Notes: generated by a model not told the origin, from the sequence alone. 35,829 nt of DNA from an uncultured Phocaeicola sp. (GCA_947626525.1 CANQSM010000028.1:1-35829), one strand, 5' to 3'. Positions 1-8,768 are shown, numbered from the stretch's first letter. Numbers and translations are program-made.

Positions 1-51
1 GCGTGACGGAGGATGGACGACTGTGCGGGAACCGGTTCCGCGGGGATTGCC

Positions 52-59
52 TACCTTTG
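52..59 (+). promoter_or_regulatory. possible promoter -7 element
   Basis: TACCTTTG fits the Bacteroides -7 consensus TAnnTTTG. About 80 nt of leader separates it from an ATG at 140. No clear -33 TTTG is seen at the expected distance. It probably served the broken small gene that follows. Confidence 0.3.
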
Positions 60-139
60 TCATGTCAGAAGAAAAGAGGGTGCCTCGGCTGACAAACAGT
101 ATGTAAAGATAGTAAAAACCATTTAAAAAAAGAAAGCGT

Positions 140-270
140 ATGGCAAGTGTAGTGAAATTATCCCCAGATACAACATTCCGTGGAAGTGACGTTGGACGAG
201 ATGGCCGCGGACATCGAAGAGAATTGCACGGCGACAAGTTCGGACATCCGATTAAAGATTTTATTCCCTG
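140..270 (+). pseudogene. remnant of a small gene, possibly an HU-like DNA-binding protein
   Basis: A promoter-like element and leader precede an ATG at 140, but the reading frame from it looks meaningless. A second frame from about 180 reads VEVTLDEMAADIEENCTATS and then SSDIR. This resembles the N-terminal helical part of Bacteroidales HU/IHF-like DNA-binding proteins, in which a cluster of acidic and Thr residues precedes a D[IV] helix. Stops occur just upstream in that frame, and the similarity ends at about 254, so the gene would be both frameshifted and cut off, perhaps by the rearrangement that left the adjacent IS fragment. The family assignment comes from pattern recognition only and is weak. 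Confidence 0.25.
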
Positions 271-307
271 TTCTGATACAACAGTATTTGGCTCTAAGTT
301 CATAGAA

Positions 308-1084
308 TTAGAGATAGATAATCAACTCATCATGGAACGTTTCAATCAAAGCGCGTTTTCTGAGCAGAATCTTGTCGGCTATACTCATCAGAGAGTTTCT
401 CATATTGTTTTTGACCTTAGTGAAGAGCTGTATCCCGTTAAGAAAAAGACTCTCGAACAAAGCCTGTCCGATACATCCCTTGTCTGCGCATAATTTCCCT
501 TTGATGTTCTCCAGAAACTTACCCTGCCTTAACGGTTCCCGGTCATCCACATCCACGTTTCCAGGCGTGAACATGAAATTGAGAATTTCCCCACCCCTTT
601 TCATTGATTATCAGATGCAATTTAAATCCAAAGAACCATCCCATGGAACATTTCCCACGTTCGACAAGCCCCTCAAATGTCTTATGAATCAGAATCCGTT
701 GGTTACGACAGACACACAAGGGAGTGGAGTCGACGAAGCTGATTCCGGTACAAGTTCCCGGCAGGACTTTCTTGATGAAAATGGTCAGGGGAAGCAGTAC
801 TTCCTTTTCAAGTTCCACGAAACGGTTATAAGACACCGGACGTGGGAAAAGGTGTCTCAGGTGTTTGCACACATACTCCTTGTAATAATGCTTGAAACAG
901 CGGAAACCACCGGAATGAAACAGGATAAGAACAATCATCATCTCTGCATCACTATGCGGTTAGGCTTGTTGCGATACTTGGTCTTCCTGTCTACAATCAT
1001 ATATTTTTCCTGTTGCAATGTAAATTCCTTGCAAAAATCATCGGCCATACAATAAATTTCTGTAATTTTGGATTCTAAGAACAT
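308..1084 (-). pseudogene. degenerate IS982-family transposase
   Basis: Read on the minus strand from an ATG at 1084, this encodes a Bacteroides IS982-family DDE transposase in pieces. The N-terminal part includes ITEIYCMADDFCKEF; the central part includes ILFHSGGFRCFKHYY, YNRFVELEKE, SFVDSTPLCVCRNQR (a catalytic Asp region) and CSMGWFFGFKLHLI; the later part includes ILNFMFTPGNV, DKGCIGQALFESLF and LLRKRALIET. A one-base deletion near 955 shifts the frame between the N-terminal and central parts. A second frameshift near 590 follows a GGGGTGGGG run. The C-terminal end (the HSRHRS...NFIVNLLGAIAAYCFF region in intact relatives) is missing after about 318. No terminal repeats were found at either side, so this is a dead fragment. 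Confidence 0.88.
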
Positions 1085-1388
1085 AGTGACAATCGTTTAA
1101 ATGTTATAATTTGGTGTCAGATGTAAATATCATCCGGATTACAGAGGATATACCTTAGTCTCATCATGGAATGTGTCAGTTTTCGGAAATGAAATCGCTG
1201 AAAAAAGTTGCCAAATGTATACTTTTGAAATCAAGTATTAACGAAAATCACTTTTCGTGTCTACTTTTTGACTCTGGTACATTCGAACCAGTACACAATC
1301 ACAAGAAAGCACATCATAACGCCGCAAAAACACACAACAAAATCCAACAAAAACACACAGCGAATTTGTTGGAAATAGATATTTCACT
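1085..1388. other. intergenic stretch without a recognisable gene
   Basis: This lies between the transposase start and the ATPase remnant. It is AT-rich, with an A/C-rich stretch near 1320-1360 (repeated ACACA and CAAAA). The open frame that crosses it on the plus strand runs out of phase into the ATPase remnant and looks like no protein I know. The last 30 bases may be the decayed N-terminus of the ATPase gene. Confidence 0.5.
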
Positions 1389-1824
1389 ATGGAGGCATTT
1401 GGTGCTGTACAAATCAAAGGCCCGAAGTGGTGTGGGAAAACTACGACTGCGGAACAGCAGGCTAAAAGCATAATCAAACTGCAAGACCCGGACAATCGTG
1501 CCGGTTATTTGGCAACGGCGTATACCAAACCGTCCACCTTATTGAAGGGCGATACCCCTCGTTTGATAGACGAATGGCAAGATGCGCCTGTTCTTTGGGA
1601 TGCCGTGCGCAATGCTGTCGATGAACGACGCCAGACCGGACAATTTATTCTTACTGGCTCTACGGTTATAGAGGATAAAAAGAATAAGGATGAGAGCAAT
1701 CGGAGAATGCATATCGGAACTGGACGTATTTCGCCGATGACGATGTATCATGAGTCTCTATGAGTCGCAGGAGTCCAACGGCGAAATATCGCTGCAAACG
1801 CTTTTTGACAATAAAGATATACAC
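1389..1824 (+). pseudogene. truncated AAA_14/DUF4143-type ATPase
   Basis: This is the N-terminal ATPase part of the large family of AAA_14 plus DUF4143 proteins, which are usually about 400-450 residues. Visible motifs are a Walker A variant GPKWCGKTTTAEQQA, a Walker B-like region PRLIDEWQDAP, and sensor-like FILTGST followed by HIGTGRIS. A two-base deletion near 1750 ends the frame. The expected continuation, MSLYESQESNGEISLQTLF and DNKDI, is found in another frame at about 1754-1815. Homology then stops just before the rpsP terminator, and the DUF4143 half is gone. The usual N-terminal leader helix is also decayed. The function of intact members is unclear. The identification is good, and the gene is clearly broken. 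Confidence 0.82.
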
Positions 1825-1837
1825 GTATACTTAAAAG

Positions 1838-1861
1838 AAAAGCCGTTTTTTACGGCTTTTT
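1838..1861 (-). terminator. rho-independent terminator of rpsP
   Basis: The perfect 9-bp stem AAAAGCCGT / ACGGCTTTT (1838-1846 with 1852-1860) has a 5-base loop. On the minus strand it is followed by a T-rich run. It lies 24 bases past the rpsP stop codon. Confidence 0.8.
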
Positions 1862-1884
1862 GTTAAAAAAAAGAAGATGTCGAA

Positions 1885-2439
1885 TTATGCTTCAGCCGGT
1901 GCATCAGCGGAAACTTCCGTTTGAGCAACCTCTTCGACAGGCATAGTTGCCGCTTCTGCTTCTGCTTTGGCAGTAGCTTCTGCAGCTTTCTTTTCTGCTA
2001 CTTTCTTAGCGATTTCTTCATTAACTTTCTTTTCAGCTTCCATGCGAGCTTTTTCTTCGGCTCTTTTTGTTTCTTCATTTTTTGCTTTCAAAGCAGCCAA
2101 ACTACTTTGTTTCTTACTTTTCCAAGCTTCGAATTTAGCTTGAGCATCAGCTTCGCTGAATGCGCCTTTCTTGACGCCTCCTAATAAATGTTTCATCATG
2201 TAAACACCTTCCTTGGAGAGGATGTTACGTACAGTGTCTGTTGGCTGTGCACCGCATTGTACCCAATATAATGCACGGTCAAAATTCAAATCTACTGTGG
2301 CTGGATTGGTATTTGGATTGTATGTACCAAGTTTTTCAGTAAATTTACCATCGCGTGGTGCTCTTACATCTGCAATAACAATTGAATAGAACGCATAACC
2401 TTTACGTCCGTGTCTTTGCAATCTGATTTTTGTTGCCAT
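1885..2439 (-). CDS. rpsP: 30S ribosomal protein S16 with C-terminal extension
   Basis: S16 is a small-subunit ribosomal protein needed for 30S assembly. The first 80 or so residues carry the family core: [20 protein letters not shown], then [20 protein letters not shown], and [20 protein letters not shown]. Typical bacterial S16 is about 80-90 residues, whereas this protein has 184. From about residue 100 it continues into a charged Ala/Glu/Lys-rich tail ([20 protein letters not shown] and beyond), probably helical, ending in an Ala/Val/Glu-rich stretch. Such tails are common in Bacteroidetes S16. The gene stands alone with its own promoter (2501-2531) and terminator (1838-1861), not in the rpsP-rimM-trmD-rplS operon seen in many bacteria. 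Confidence 0.97.
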   Translation of the reverse strand: MATKIRLQRHGRKGYAFYSIVIADVRAPRDGKFTEKLGTYNPNTNPATVDLNFDRALYWVQCGAQPTDTVRNILSKEGVYMMKHLLGGVKKGAFSEADAQAKFEAWKSKKQSSLAALKAKNEETKRAEEKARMEAEKKVNEEIAKKVAEKKAAEATAKAEAEAATMPVEEVAQTEVSADAPAEA

Positions 2440-2500
2440 TTTCTTTTATTATTTTGTTATAAATGATTTGAATAATGCTAATATCCCGTATTAGCGGTTG

Positions 2501-2531
2501 CAAAGATACGTCTTTTGGATAATACCGCAAA
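2501..2531 (-). promoter_or_regulatory. rpsP promoter (Bacteroides type)
   Basis: On the minus strand TTTG (2528-2531), a 19-base spacer and TATCTTTG (2501-2508) match the Bacteroides sigma-ABfr consensus TTTG-N19-TAnnTTTG exactly. The start codon lies about 60 nt downstream. Confidence 0.85.
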
Positions 2532-2621
2532 ATATTTCTTTCTCTATTTTGAATTTGTTCTCATGTTATATTATATGTATTTGAGTCATACTACTTTTTT
2601 CTTTTAAAAATGGCTAATATA

Positions 2622-2887
2622 ACGTGAGTTCGATGAATTTTAAGTTCTTATTGATTTGGTGATTAGCGAGAATTGTTATAACCTTATAATACTGATTTAT
2701 AAAGATTTAAAACAATAATCGCCATGATCGCCGAAAGCAAAGCTATAGAAATGTTCTATATGGCAGATGATTCCTGCAAATTTTTTGATGCCATGATGAC
2801 AAAATATACGCTTAGGAAATAAGGGATCAATGTACTATGTACTGTGGACACACAGCTTGCCTTATTCTGAATTCATCGAACTCACGT
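2622..2887 (+). mobile_element. MITE-like IS982 deletion derivative (266 bp)
   Basis: Perfect 18-bp terminal inverted repeats bound the element: ACGTGAGTTCGATGAATT at 2622-2639 and its complement at 2870-2887. Inside, on the plus strand, 2724-2822 encodes 32 residues resembling the IS982 transposase start (AIEMFYMADDSCKFFDAMMT, then KYTLRK). After a stop and 18 bases the same frame encodes the transposase C-terminus TVDTQLALF (2841-2870). The rest of the transposase (about 270 residues) is missing, so the element could move only with help in trans. No target duplication is evident at the edges. The right end lies 2 bp from the stop codon of the esterase gene. Confidence 0.85.
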
Positions 2888-2889
2888 GT

Positions 2890-3759
2890 TTATTTGTTTA
2901 ATGTCCTGATCCATGTTTCTAATTCATCTGTCCATTGACGTTTGTAAATGAAAGAATCTCTGAATCCCCAACCATGTCCGCCAATAGGGTAGATATGCAT
3001 GGTTGCCATAACCTTATTGGCGATCAGTGCTTCGTAGTAACGGATGCTGTTAGCCGGAGGCACCGTTTTGTCATCACTGGAAAGAGCAATAAATGCAGGA
3101 GGTGTTTCCGGGGTCACTTGTAGCTCATTTGAATATTTTTTTATAAGTTCATCTGAGGGGGATGTGCCCGATAAGTTGTCTCCTAACAAATTTTTTCGAG
3201 AACCTCCATGAGATATGGAAGTATCCATGCTAATAACCGGATAAAGTAATATTTGGAAAGCGGGTCTCGTTTCTTTATCGAAGTGGGTGGCTACGGTAGA
3301 TGCCAAATGTCCTCCGGCCGATGCACCCATGATTCCGATTTTGTCAGGATTGACTTTCCATTCATCGGCATGTGATTTCATGATTAGAATGGCTTCTTGT
3401 GCATCACTAAGAGGCACTTCATTATGTCCGTTCGGCATGCGATATTTTAATACGGCAAAAGTGATACCTTGTGCGTTGAACCATGCCGCCATGTCATGTC
3501 CTTCATGATTCATGGCAAGATGCTGGTAGCCTCCACCGGGACAAGCTATGATGGCTATCCCGTTTGGATTTGAAGCCGGATAAACGGCCAATGTAGGTTC
3601 CGTTATTTTTTTTGGTCGGCTTAGCGACTTTATCTCTTCAGGTTCCGTGATACCATTGCTGTTTGGGGCTCCATTAGGCCATATTTTTAATTCTATTGGT
3701 TTTTGTGCATACAGGGATAAGGCTGAGCACATAAAAATTATGTAGATAAATGTTTTCAT
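2890..3759 (-). CDS. secreted alpha/beta hydrolase, acetylesterase-like
   Basis: This is a 289-residue alpha/beta-hydrolase with an N-terminal signal peptide (MKTFIYIIFMCSALSLYAQ), so it probably acts in the periplasm. The oxyanion-hole motif PGGGY is at 74-78. The nucleophile elbow is GASAG with Ser147. The likely acid is Asp230 (SSDDKTVPP), and the likely His262 lies in GGHGWG. The layout matches the Bacteroidetes acetylxylan esterase/BD-FAE group, which removes acetyl groups from plant or host glycans; the substrate here is inferred. The start codon lies 6 bases downstream of the OPT transporter stop, so the two are probably cotranscribed. The stop codon almost touches the IS982 derivative, and no native terminator is visible. 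Confidence 0.85.
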   Translation of the reverse strand: MKTFIYIIFMCSALSLYAQKPIELKIWPNGAPNSNGITEPEEIKSLSRPKKITEPTLAVYPASNPNGIAIIACPGGGYQHLAMNHEGHDMAAWFNAQGITFAVLKYRMPNGHNEVPLSDAQEAILIMKSHADEWKVNPDKIGIMGASAGGHLASTVATHFDKETRPAFQILLYPVISMDTSISHGGSRKNLLGDNLSGTSPSDELIKKYSNELQVTPETPPAFIALSSDDKTVPPANSIRYYEALIANKVMATMHIYPIGGHGWGFRDSFIYKRQWTDELETWIRTLNK

Positions 3760-3765
3760 ACTCTT

Positions 3766-5754
3766 TTATTTGGTCAATTTCATACTGGCTTTAATCATAT
3801 AGATAATCAAGATAATGTAAATCACTAATGAGAGAACCTGGCTCCATGGATTAGCCAGCCATTCCCCATTAATGAGGTTGATTCCTCCGAAACGCATGGC
3901 GGCACTAATCACTCCCATTAATGCTCCTCCTGCTATAAATCCGGAAGCTAAAAGGGTTCCTTTCTCTCCTCGTGCGGTATTTACGGAAGCGTCTTTGCTT
4001 CGGGTGGTTACGTACCAGTTGATAGCTCCTCCCACAACTAATGGAATATTCAGTTCCAACGGGATGAACATTCCCAAAGCAAAGGCCAAGGCTGGAACTT
4101 TGAAATAAGTAAGGAGAATGGCAATGAAGGCACCAATGCCATATAGTAGCCAAGGTGCGCCAACTCCGCTCATCAACGGCTCGATGACGGCTGCCATAGC
4201 GTTTGCTTGTGGAGCAGCTAATTGTCCGCTTGTAAATCCGTATGTTTGATTCAAAATCATGATGACACCTCCAACAGTGGCTGCTGATACCAATGTTCCT
4301 AAGAATTTCCAGCTTTCCTGTTTTTGGGGAGTGCTTCCCAGCCAATATCCTATTTTGAGGTCGGTGATAAAACCTCCGGCCATGGAGAGGGCTGTACAAA
4401 CAACGCCACCCATTACTAAAGCGGCTGCCATTCCGGCTGTTCCTTTTAAACCGACTGCTACCATAATGACGGAAGCCAAAATCAATGTCATCAAGGTCAT
4501 GCCTGAAACCGGATTGGTACCAACGATGGCAATGGCATTGGCTGCAACGGTCGTAAATAAAAAAGCGATGCTTGCTACCAATAGGATGGCGACTGTGGTA
4601 TGAAGAATATTTCCCTGCATCACATCAAAATAAAAAAATAACAATACCAGTAACAGAGTGAAAATAGAACCGAACGCAATGATTTTCATTGACAGGTCTT
4701 TTTGTGTGCGTTCTACTTTGATTCCTACGTCGTTTTTGCCTTTCATTTCTTTGGCTGCAAGTCCTACTGCACTTTTAATGATACTCCATGAACGGACTAT
4801 ACCAATGATACCGGCCATAGCAATACCTCCGATACCGATACTTTTTGCGTAAGAGCTGAATATTTGTTCCGGACTCATGGCAGAGACCGTGGAAGTAATA
4901 GCTGGATCCCACATATTCAACACCGAATCTTTCCATATAAGCGAGATGACCGGAATGATGATCCACCATACGGTAAGTGAACCCAAACAGATGATGGAAG
5001 CATATTTAAGTCCTACAATATATCCTAGACCTAAAACGGCAGCGCCTGTATTGACTTTAAAGACAAGTTTGGCTTTGTCTGCCAGTATTTCGCCCCAATT
5101 GCATACGCGCGTGGTGAAATTTTCGTTCCACCAACCGAAAGTTGCTACAATGAAATCATATAGTCCACCTATCAATCCGGCAAATAACAATGGTTTGGCT
5201 TGGCTACCGCTCTTTTCTCCGGAAATCAGTACTTGGGTGGTCGCTGTTGCTTCCGGGAACGGATATTCTCCATGCATATCTTTTACAAAATATTTACGAA
5301 AAGGAATCAGAAAGAGGATTCCCAAAATACCTCCCAGTAGAGAGCTGATGAAAACCTGAAAAAAGTTGACGGTCATTTCCGGATATTTTGCTTGGAGGAT
5401 ATACAATGCCGGAAGGGTGAAGATGGCTCCGGCTACAATTACTCCGGAGCAGGCTCCAATAGATTGGATAATGACGTTTTCTCCTAATGCGTTTTTTCTT
5501 TTGGCTGCTCCGGAAATGCCGACTGCTAAAATGGCAATAGGAATGGCTGCCTCAAAAACTTGTCCAACTTTTAGTCCTAAATAAGCAGCCGCGGCAGAGA
5601 ATAATATAGCCATACCTATACCCCAAAGGACAGACCATAAGTTTACTTCCGGATACTTTTTTCTAGGAGACATGATGGGCTCGTAGGTTTCCCCCGGTCT
5701 TAAAGGACGAAACGCATTTTCGGGAAGTCCTGTTGGTTTTTCTTCTTCTTTCAT
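3766..5754 (-). CDS. OPT-family oligopeptide/metal-chelate transporter
   Basis: A 662-residue polytopic inner-membrane protein of the OPT family. Members carry oligopeptides or metal-chelate complexes, probably driven by the proton gradient. After a soluble N-terminal stretch of about 35 residues, the first membrane segment contains the OPT signature region AILFSAAAAYLGLKVGQ (49-65). About 14-16 hydrophobic segments follow, including GASVIVAGAIFTL-like and GMTLMTLILASVIMVAVGL stretches, with a family-typical Gly/Ala-rich second half ending near the C-terminus at YMIKASMKLTK. The gene is followed at 6 bp by the esterase-like hydrolase. A promoter-like sequence lies about 137 bp upstream and is divergent from the rnf promoter. 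The substrate cannot be told from the sequence. Confidence 0.9.
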   Translation of the reverse strand: MKEEEKPTGLPENAFRPLRPGETYEPIMSPRKKYPEVNLWSVLWGIGMAILFSAAAAYLGLKVGQVFEAAIPIAILAVGISGAAKRKNALGENVIIQSIGACSGVIVAGAIFTLPALYILQAKYPEMTVNFFQVFISSLLGGILGILFLIPFRKYFVKDMHGEYPFPEATATTQVLISGEKSGSQAKPLLFAGLIGGLYDFIVATFGWWNENFTTRVCNWGEILADKAKLVFKVNTGAAVLGLGYIVGLKYASIICLGSLTVWWIIIPVISLIWKDSVLNMWDPAITSTVSAMSPEQIFSSYAKSIGIGGIAMAGIIGIVRSWSIIKSAVGLAAKEMKGKNDVGIKVERTQKDLSMKIIAFGSIFTLLLVLLFFYFDVMQGNILHTTVAILLVASIAFLFTTVAANAIAIVGTNPVSGMTLMTLILASVIMVAVGLKGTAGMAAALVMGGVVCTALSMAGGFITDLKIGYWLGSTPQKQESWKFLGTLVSAATVGGVIMILNQTYGFTSGQLAAPQANAMAAVIEPLMSGVGAPWLLYGIGAFIAILLTYFKVPALAFALGMFIPLELNIPLVVGGAINWYVTTRSKDASVNTARGEKGTLLASGFIAGGALMGVISAAMRFGGINLINGEWLANPWSQVLSLVIYIILIIYMIKASMKLTK

Positions 5755-5890
5755 GATTTACAGTGTTTTTATTTATAGTTTATTGGATAAAATTTCCTTT
5801 TCGAGAAGATTTGTTTATTTCTTTTTCTCTTTTCCTTATTCTTTAAATGAGTTTTCTGTTTGTTCCTTGCTCTCTATTCTTTTAATGCAC

Positions 5891-5918
5891 CAAAAGTATG
5901 AAAAAATATAGCCTCAAA
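5891..5918 (-). promoter_or_regulatory. candidate promoter of the OPT-esterase unit
   Basis: On the minus strand TACTTTTG (5891-5898) fits TAnnTTTG. A TTTG at 5915-5918 is present but only 16 bases away, shorter than the usual 19-21. It leaves a leader of about 130 nt before the ATG at 5754. Confidence 0.5.
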
Positions 5919-5964
5919 CAATGTTTTCTTGTAAAAATACTGTTTTCATCTCAATTATTTATAT

Positions 5965-5972
5965 TACATTTG
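5965..5972 (+). promoter_or_regulatory. candidate promoter of the rseC-rnf operon
   Basis: TACATTTG fits the -7 consensus 30 bases upstream of the rseC ATG. Only a weak T-rich -33 region is seen near 5943. It is the last plausible promoter before the six rnf genes. Confidence 0.55.
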
Positions 5973-6002
5973 CACCAAAATTGCAATGTGTAGTTTACAA
6001 AA

Positions 6003-6425
6003 ATGACCGATACTATAAAACATCTAGGTACTGTGGAATACATCGAAGGAACTTATATGCAGGTTCGGATTGTGCAAACATCTGCGTGTTCTTCATGTAC
6101 AGCAAAGGCATATTGTCACTCTTCTGAGAGCAAGGAAAAACTAATAGATATATATGATACAGATACTTCTGGATTCAAGCTTGGAGAGGAAGTTATGATA
6201 TATGGTACTACTTCTATGGGGATACGTGCAGTGGTATTGGCTTTTGGTATTCCTTTTTTTGTTTTGATTATAGCTTTGTTTGTAGCCTATTCGTGTACCG
6301 AGGAAAATGAAATCCTTTCGGGAATGATTGCTTTACTATCTGTTGTACCTTATTATGGAATTCTTTATTTATGTAGGGGCAAATTAAAGAAGAAATTTTC
6401 ATTTTACATTAAAAACAATAAATAA
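6003..6425 (+). CDS. rseC: RseC/MucC-family membrane protein
   Basis: This 140-residue protein has the RseC layout: a short cytoplasmic N-terminal domain with a Cys cluster (ACSSCTAKAYCHSS, Cys29, 32 and 38), then two membrane segments (about 78-97 and 103-122) and a basic C-terminal tail. In E. coli RseC is linked to the rsx/rnf-type SoxR-reducing complex and to sigma-E. Here it heads the rnf operon, 11 bases before rnfB, so a role in assembly, flavin loading or cluster maintenance of the Rnf complex is a reasonable inference. The ATG at 6003 is chosen because it follows the promoter at 5965 and starts the conserved part. Confidence 0.85.
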   Translation: MTDTIKHLGTVEYIEGTYMQVRIVQTSACSSCTAKAYCHSSESKEKLIDIYDTDTSGFKLGEEVMIYGTTSMGIRAVVLAFGIPFFVLIIALFVAYSCTEENEILSGMIALLSVVPYYGILYLCRGKLKKKFSFYIKNNK

Positions 6426-6436
6426 CTAACTAACTT

Positions 6437-7384
6437 ATGAATTTAATTCTGATAGCTGTAATTTCATTGGGTGTCATCGGTTTGATCTCTGCGGTGATCT
6501 TGTTTGTGGCCTCTAAGAAATTCGCTGTGTATGAAGATCCGCGAATCGCTCAGGTAGCAGAAGTGTTGCCTCAAGCTAACTGCGGTGGATGTGGTTATCC
6601 GGGATGCTCCGGTTTTGCAGATGCATGTGTAAAGGCCGGCTCGTTGGAAGGAAAACTATGTCCGGTTGGCGGCCAGCCTGTCATGGCAAAAGTGGCTGCT
6701 ATTTTGGGATTGGAAGCTGGTACGGCAGAACCGATGGTTGCGGTTGTACGCTGTAACGGAAGTTGTGAACATCGTCCTCATATTACAAAGTATGACGGGG
6801 CGGTTTCGTGTGCGGTAGCCCATGCTACGTATGGAGGTGAAACGGGATGTTCATATGGTTGTTTAGGCTGTGGCGATTGTGCGAGGGCTTGTTTGTTCGA
6901 TGCCATTCACATGAATCCAGAAACGGGCCTTCCTGAAGTGGACGAAGAAAAATGTACGGCATGCGGTGCATGTAAGAAAGCATGTCCCCGTAACATCATT
7001 GAAATTCGTCCGAAAGGAAAAAATAACCGCCGTATGTACGTTTCGTGTGTAAATAAGGACAAAGGCGTTATTGCACGTAAGGCTTGCGAAGTGTCATGCA
7101 TCGGTTGCGGAAAATGTGTGAAAGTTTGTCCGTTTGAAGCGATCACTTTGGAAAATAACCTTGCATATATCGATCCGGCAAAGTGTAAATCATGCCGTAA
7201 GTGTGAGCCGGAATGTCCGCAGGGAGCTATTGTTGCGAAAAATTTTCCACTTAGGAAACCGAAAGTAGAAGCTGCTGATCCCAAATCAGAGAACTCTAAG
7301 GCTGAAACTTCTAAGACAGAAGTACTTTCAAACGCTGTACCAAAGATTGATCTCTCAAAAGGGACTCCTAAGGTAGAAGCTTAA
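6437..7384 (+). CDS. rnfB: RnfB, polyferredoxin subunit of the Rnf complex
   Basis: RnfB is thought to accept electrons from soluble ferredoxin and pass them into the Rnf complex. Residues 3-25 form one membrane anchor. Next is the four-Cys cluster motif (Cys49, 52, 57 and 75, in ANCGGCGYPGCSGFADA) typical of RnfB. Four ferredoxin-type CxxCxxCxxxC motifs follow: 142-152, 173-183, 221-231 and 250-260, giving five predicted [4Fe-4S] clusters. Enterobacterial RnfB/RsxB has fewer, and extended versions occur in anaerobes. The last 45 residues are a low-complexity Lys/Ser/Glu tail (PKSENSKAETSKTEV, ending GTPKVEA). rnfC follows after 34 bases. Confidence 0.95.
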   Translation: MNLILIAVISLGVIGLISAVILFVASKKFAVYEDPRIAQVAEVLPQANCGGCGYPGCSGFADACVKAGSLEGKLCPVGGQPVMAKVAAILGLEAGTAEPMVAVVRCNGSCEHRPHITKYDGAVSCAVAHATYGGETGCSYGCLGCGDCARACLFDAIHMNPETGLPEVDEEKCTACGACKKACPRNIIEIRPKGKNNRRMYVSCVNKDKGVIARKACEVSCIGCGKCVKVCPFEAITLENNLAYIDPAKCKSCRKCEPECPQGAIVAKNFPLRKPKVEAADPKSENSKAETSKTEVLSNAVPKIDLSKGTPKVEA

Positions 7385-7418
7385 TTAAATTGAATATTAA
7401 AAATTAAAAGATAACAAA

Positions 7419-8756
7419 GTGAAGACATTTAGAATTGGTGGTGTGCATCCATCTGAAAATAAATTGTCCGCCGGCGAGGCTATTGAAACACTGGCTCTTC
7501 CTAAACAAGCAGTGTTCCCCTTGTCACAGCACATCGGGGCTCCTGCTACAGCTATCGTAAAAAAAGGAGATGTAGTGAAGGTAGGTACCAAGATTGCTGA
7601 AGCTGGAGGTTTTGTATCGGCTCCGATTTTCTCTTCCGTATCAGGCAAAGTCAATAAGATAGATACGGTGATCGATGCTAGCGGTTATCGCAAGCCTGCT
7701 ATATTTATAGATGTAGATGGTGATGAATGGGAAGAAACGATTGATCGAAGCACAGAGTTAGTTAAAGATTGTTCATATACTCCTGAAGAGATTGTTGCTA
7801 AGATAAAGGACGCTGGTGTGGTAGGTATGGGCGGTGCTTGTTTCCCCACTCATGTAAAACTTTGTCCTCCTCCAGGATGCAAAGCAGAGTGTGTAATTAT
7901 TAATGCCGTGGAATGTGAACCCTATTTGACAGCCGACCATCGTTTGATGCTTGAGAAACCTGAACAAATCCTGGTAGGAGTAAGCTTATTGATGAAAGCT
8001 GCTAAAGTAACAAAAGGATATATTGGCATTGAAAACAACAAGCCTGATGCAATTAGCCTGATGCAAGAAAAGGCTATCGCTTATCCGGATATAGAGATTG
8101 TTCCATTGAAAGTGAAATATCCACAGGGAGGTGAAAAGCAGTTAATTGATGCGGTGATAGGCCGTCAGGTGCCAGCTCCTCCTGCCATACCTATCAGTGT
8201 GGGAGCCGTGGTGCAGAATGTGGGTACCGCTTACGCTGTATACGAAGCCGTTCAAAAGAATAAACCTTTATTTGAACGTATCGTGACGGTAACTGGAAAA
8301 TCGGTAAAGAAACCATCAAACTTCTTAACTCGTATGGGAACGCCTATGAGCCAGCTTATTGAAGCTGCCGGAGGAATGCCTGAGGATACCGGTAAAGTTA
8401 TAGGTGGTGGTCCGATGATGGGTAAAGCTTTGGCTAATACAGAGGTTCCTATATGCAAAGGAAGTTCTGGTGTTTTGCTGATGAATGACAAAGAAGCCTC
8501 TCGCGTGGAAGCACAGCCTTGCATTCGTTGTGCAAAATGTGTAGGAGCTTGTCCCATGGGGCTGGAACCTTTTTTATTGGCTACTCTTTCTTCATTGAAA
8601 GAATGGGAGAAAGTAGAGAAAGAATATATCATGTCATGTATCGAATGTGGATCATGTCAGTTTACTTGTCCTTCGCATCGTCCGATGCTGGATTATATCC
8701 GTTTAGGTAAAGGGACTGTCGGTGGAATCATCCGTGCACGTAACGCTAAAAAATAA
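7419..8756 (+). CDS. rnfC: RnfC, NADH-binding subunit of the Rnf complex
   Basis: A 445-residue peripheral subunit where NAD+ is reduced. The N-terminus FRIGGVHPSENKL is typical of RnfC. The FMN/NADH-binding region contains GVVGMGGACFPTHVKL (133-148), and the central Rossmann-like part carries INAVECEPYL (161-170). Two ferredoxin motifs near the C-terminus, Cys368/371/374/378 (CIRCAKCVGACP) and Cys407/410/413/417 (CIECGSCQFTCP), bind two [4Fe-4S] clusters. Translation appears to start at a GTG: no ATG is available in frame upstream, and the conserved sequence begins at once. rnfD follows after 12 bases. Confidence 0.95.
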   Translation: MKTFRIGGVHPSENKLSAGEAIETLALPKQAVFPLSQHIGAPATAIVKKGDVVKVGTKIAEAGGFVSAPIFSSVSGKVNKIDTVIDASGYRKPAIFIDVDGDEWEETIDRSTELVKDCSYTPEEIVAKIKDAGVVGMGGACFPTHVKLCPPPGCKAECVIINAVECEPYLTADHRLMLEKPEQILVGVSLLMKAAKVTKGYIGIENNKPDAISLMQEKAIAYPDIEIVPLKVKYPQGGEKQLIDAVIGRQVPAPPAIPISVGAVVQNVGTAYAVYEAVQKNKPLFERIVTVTGKSVKKPSNFLTRMGTPMSQLIEAAGGMPEDTGKVIGGGPMMGKALANTEVPICKGSSGVLLMNDKEASRVEAQPCIRCAKCVGACPMGLEPFLLATLSSLKEWEKVEKEYIMSCIECGSCQFTCPSHRPMLDYIRLGKGTVGGIIRARNAKK

Positions 8757-8768
8757 TTCGACAAAATT

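Noticed and set aside
372-1055. Long open frame on the plus strand (227 codons)
   Set aside because: It is antisense to a clear IS982 transposase remnant and resembles no known protein.
1171-1473. 100-codon open frame on the plus strand
   Set aside because: Its end overlaps the ATPase remnant out of phase, and the text is a low-complexity His/Lys/Asn mix from an A/C-rich tract.
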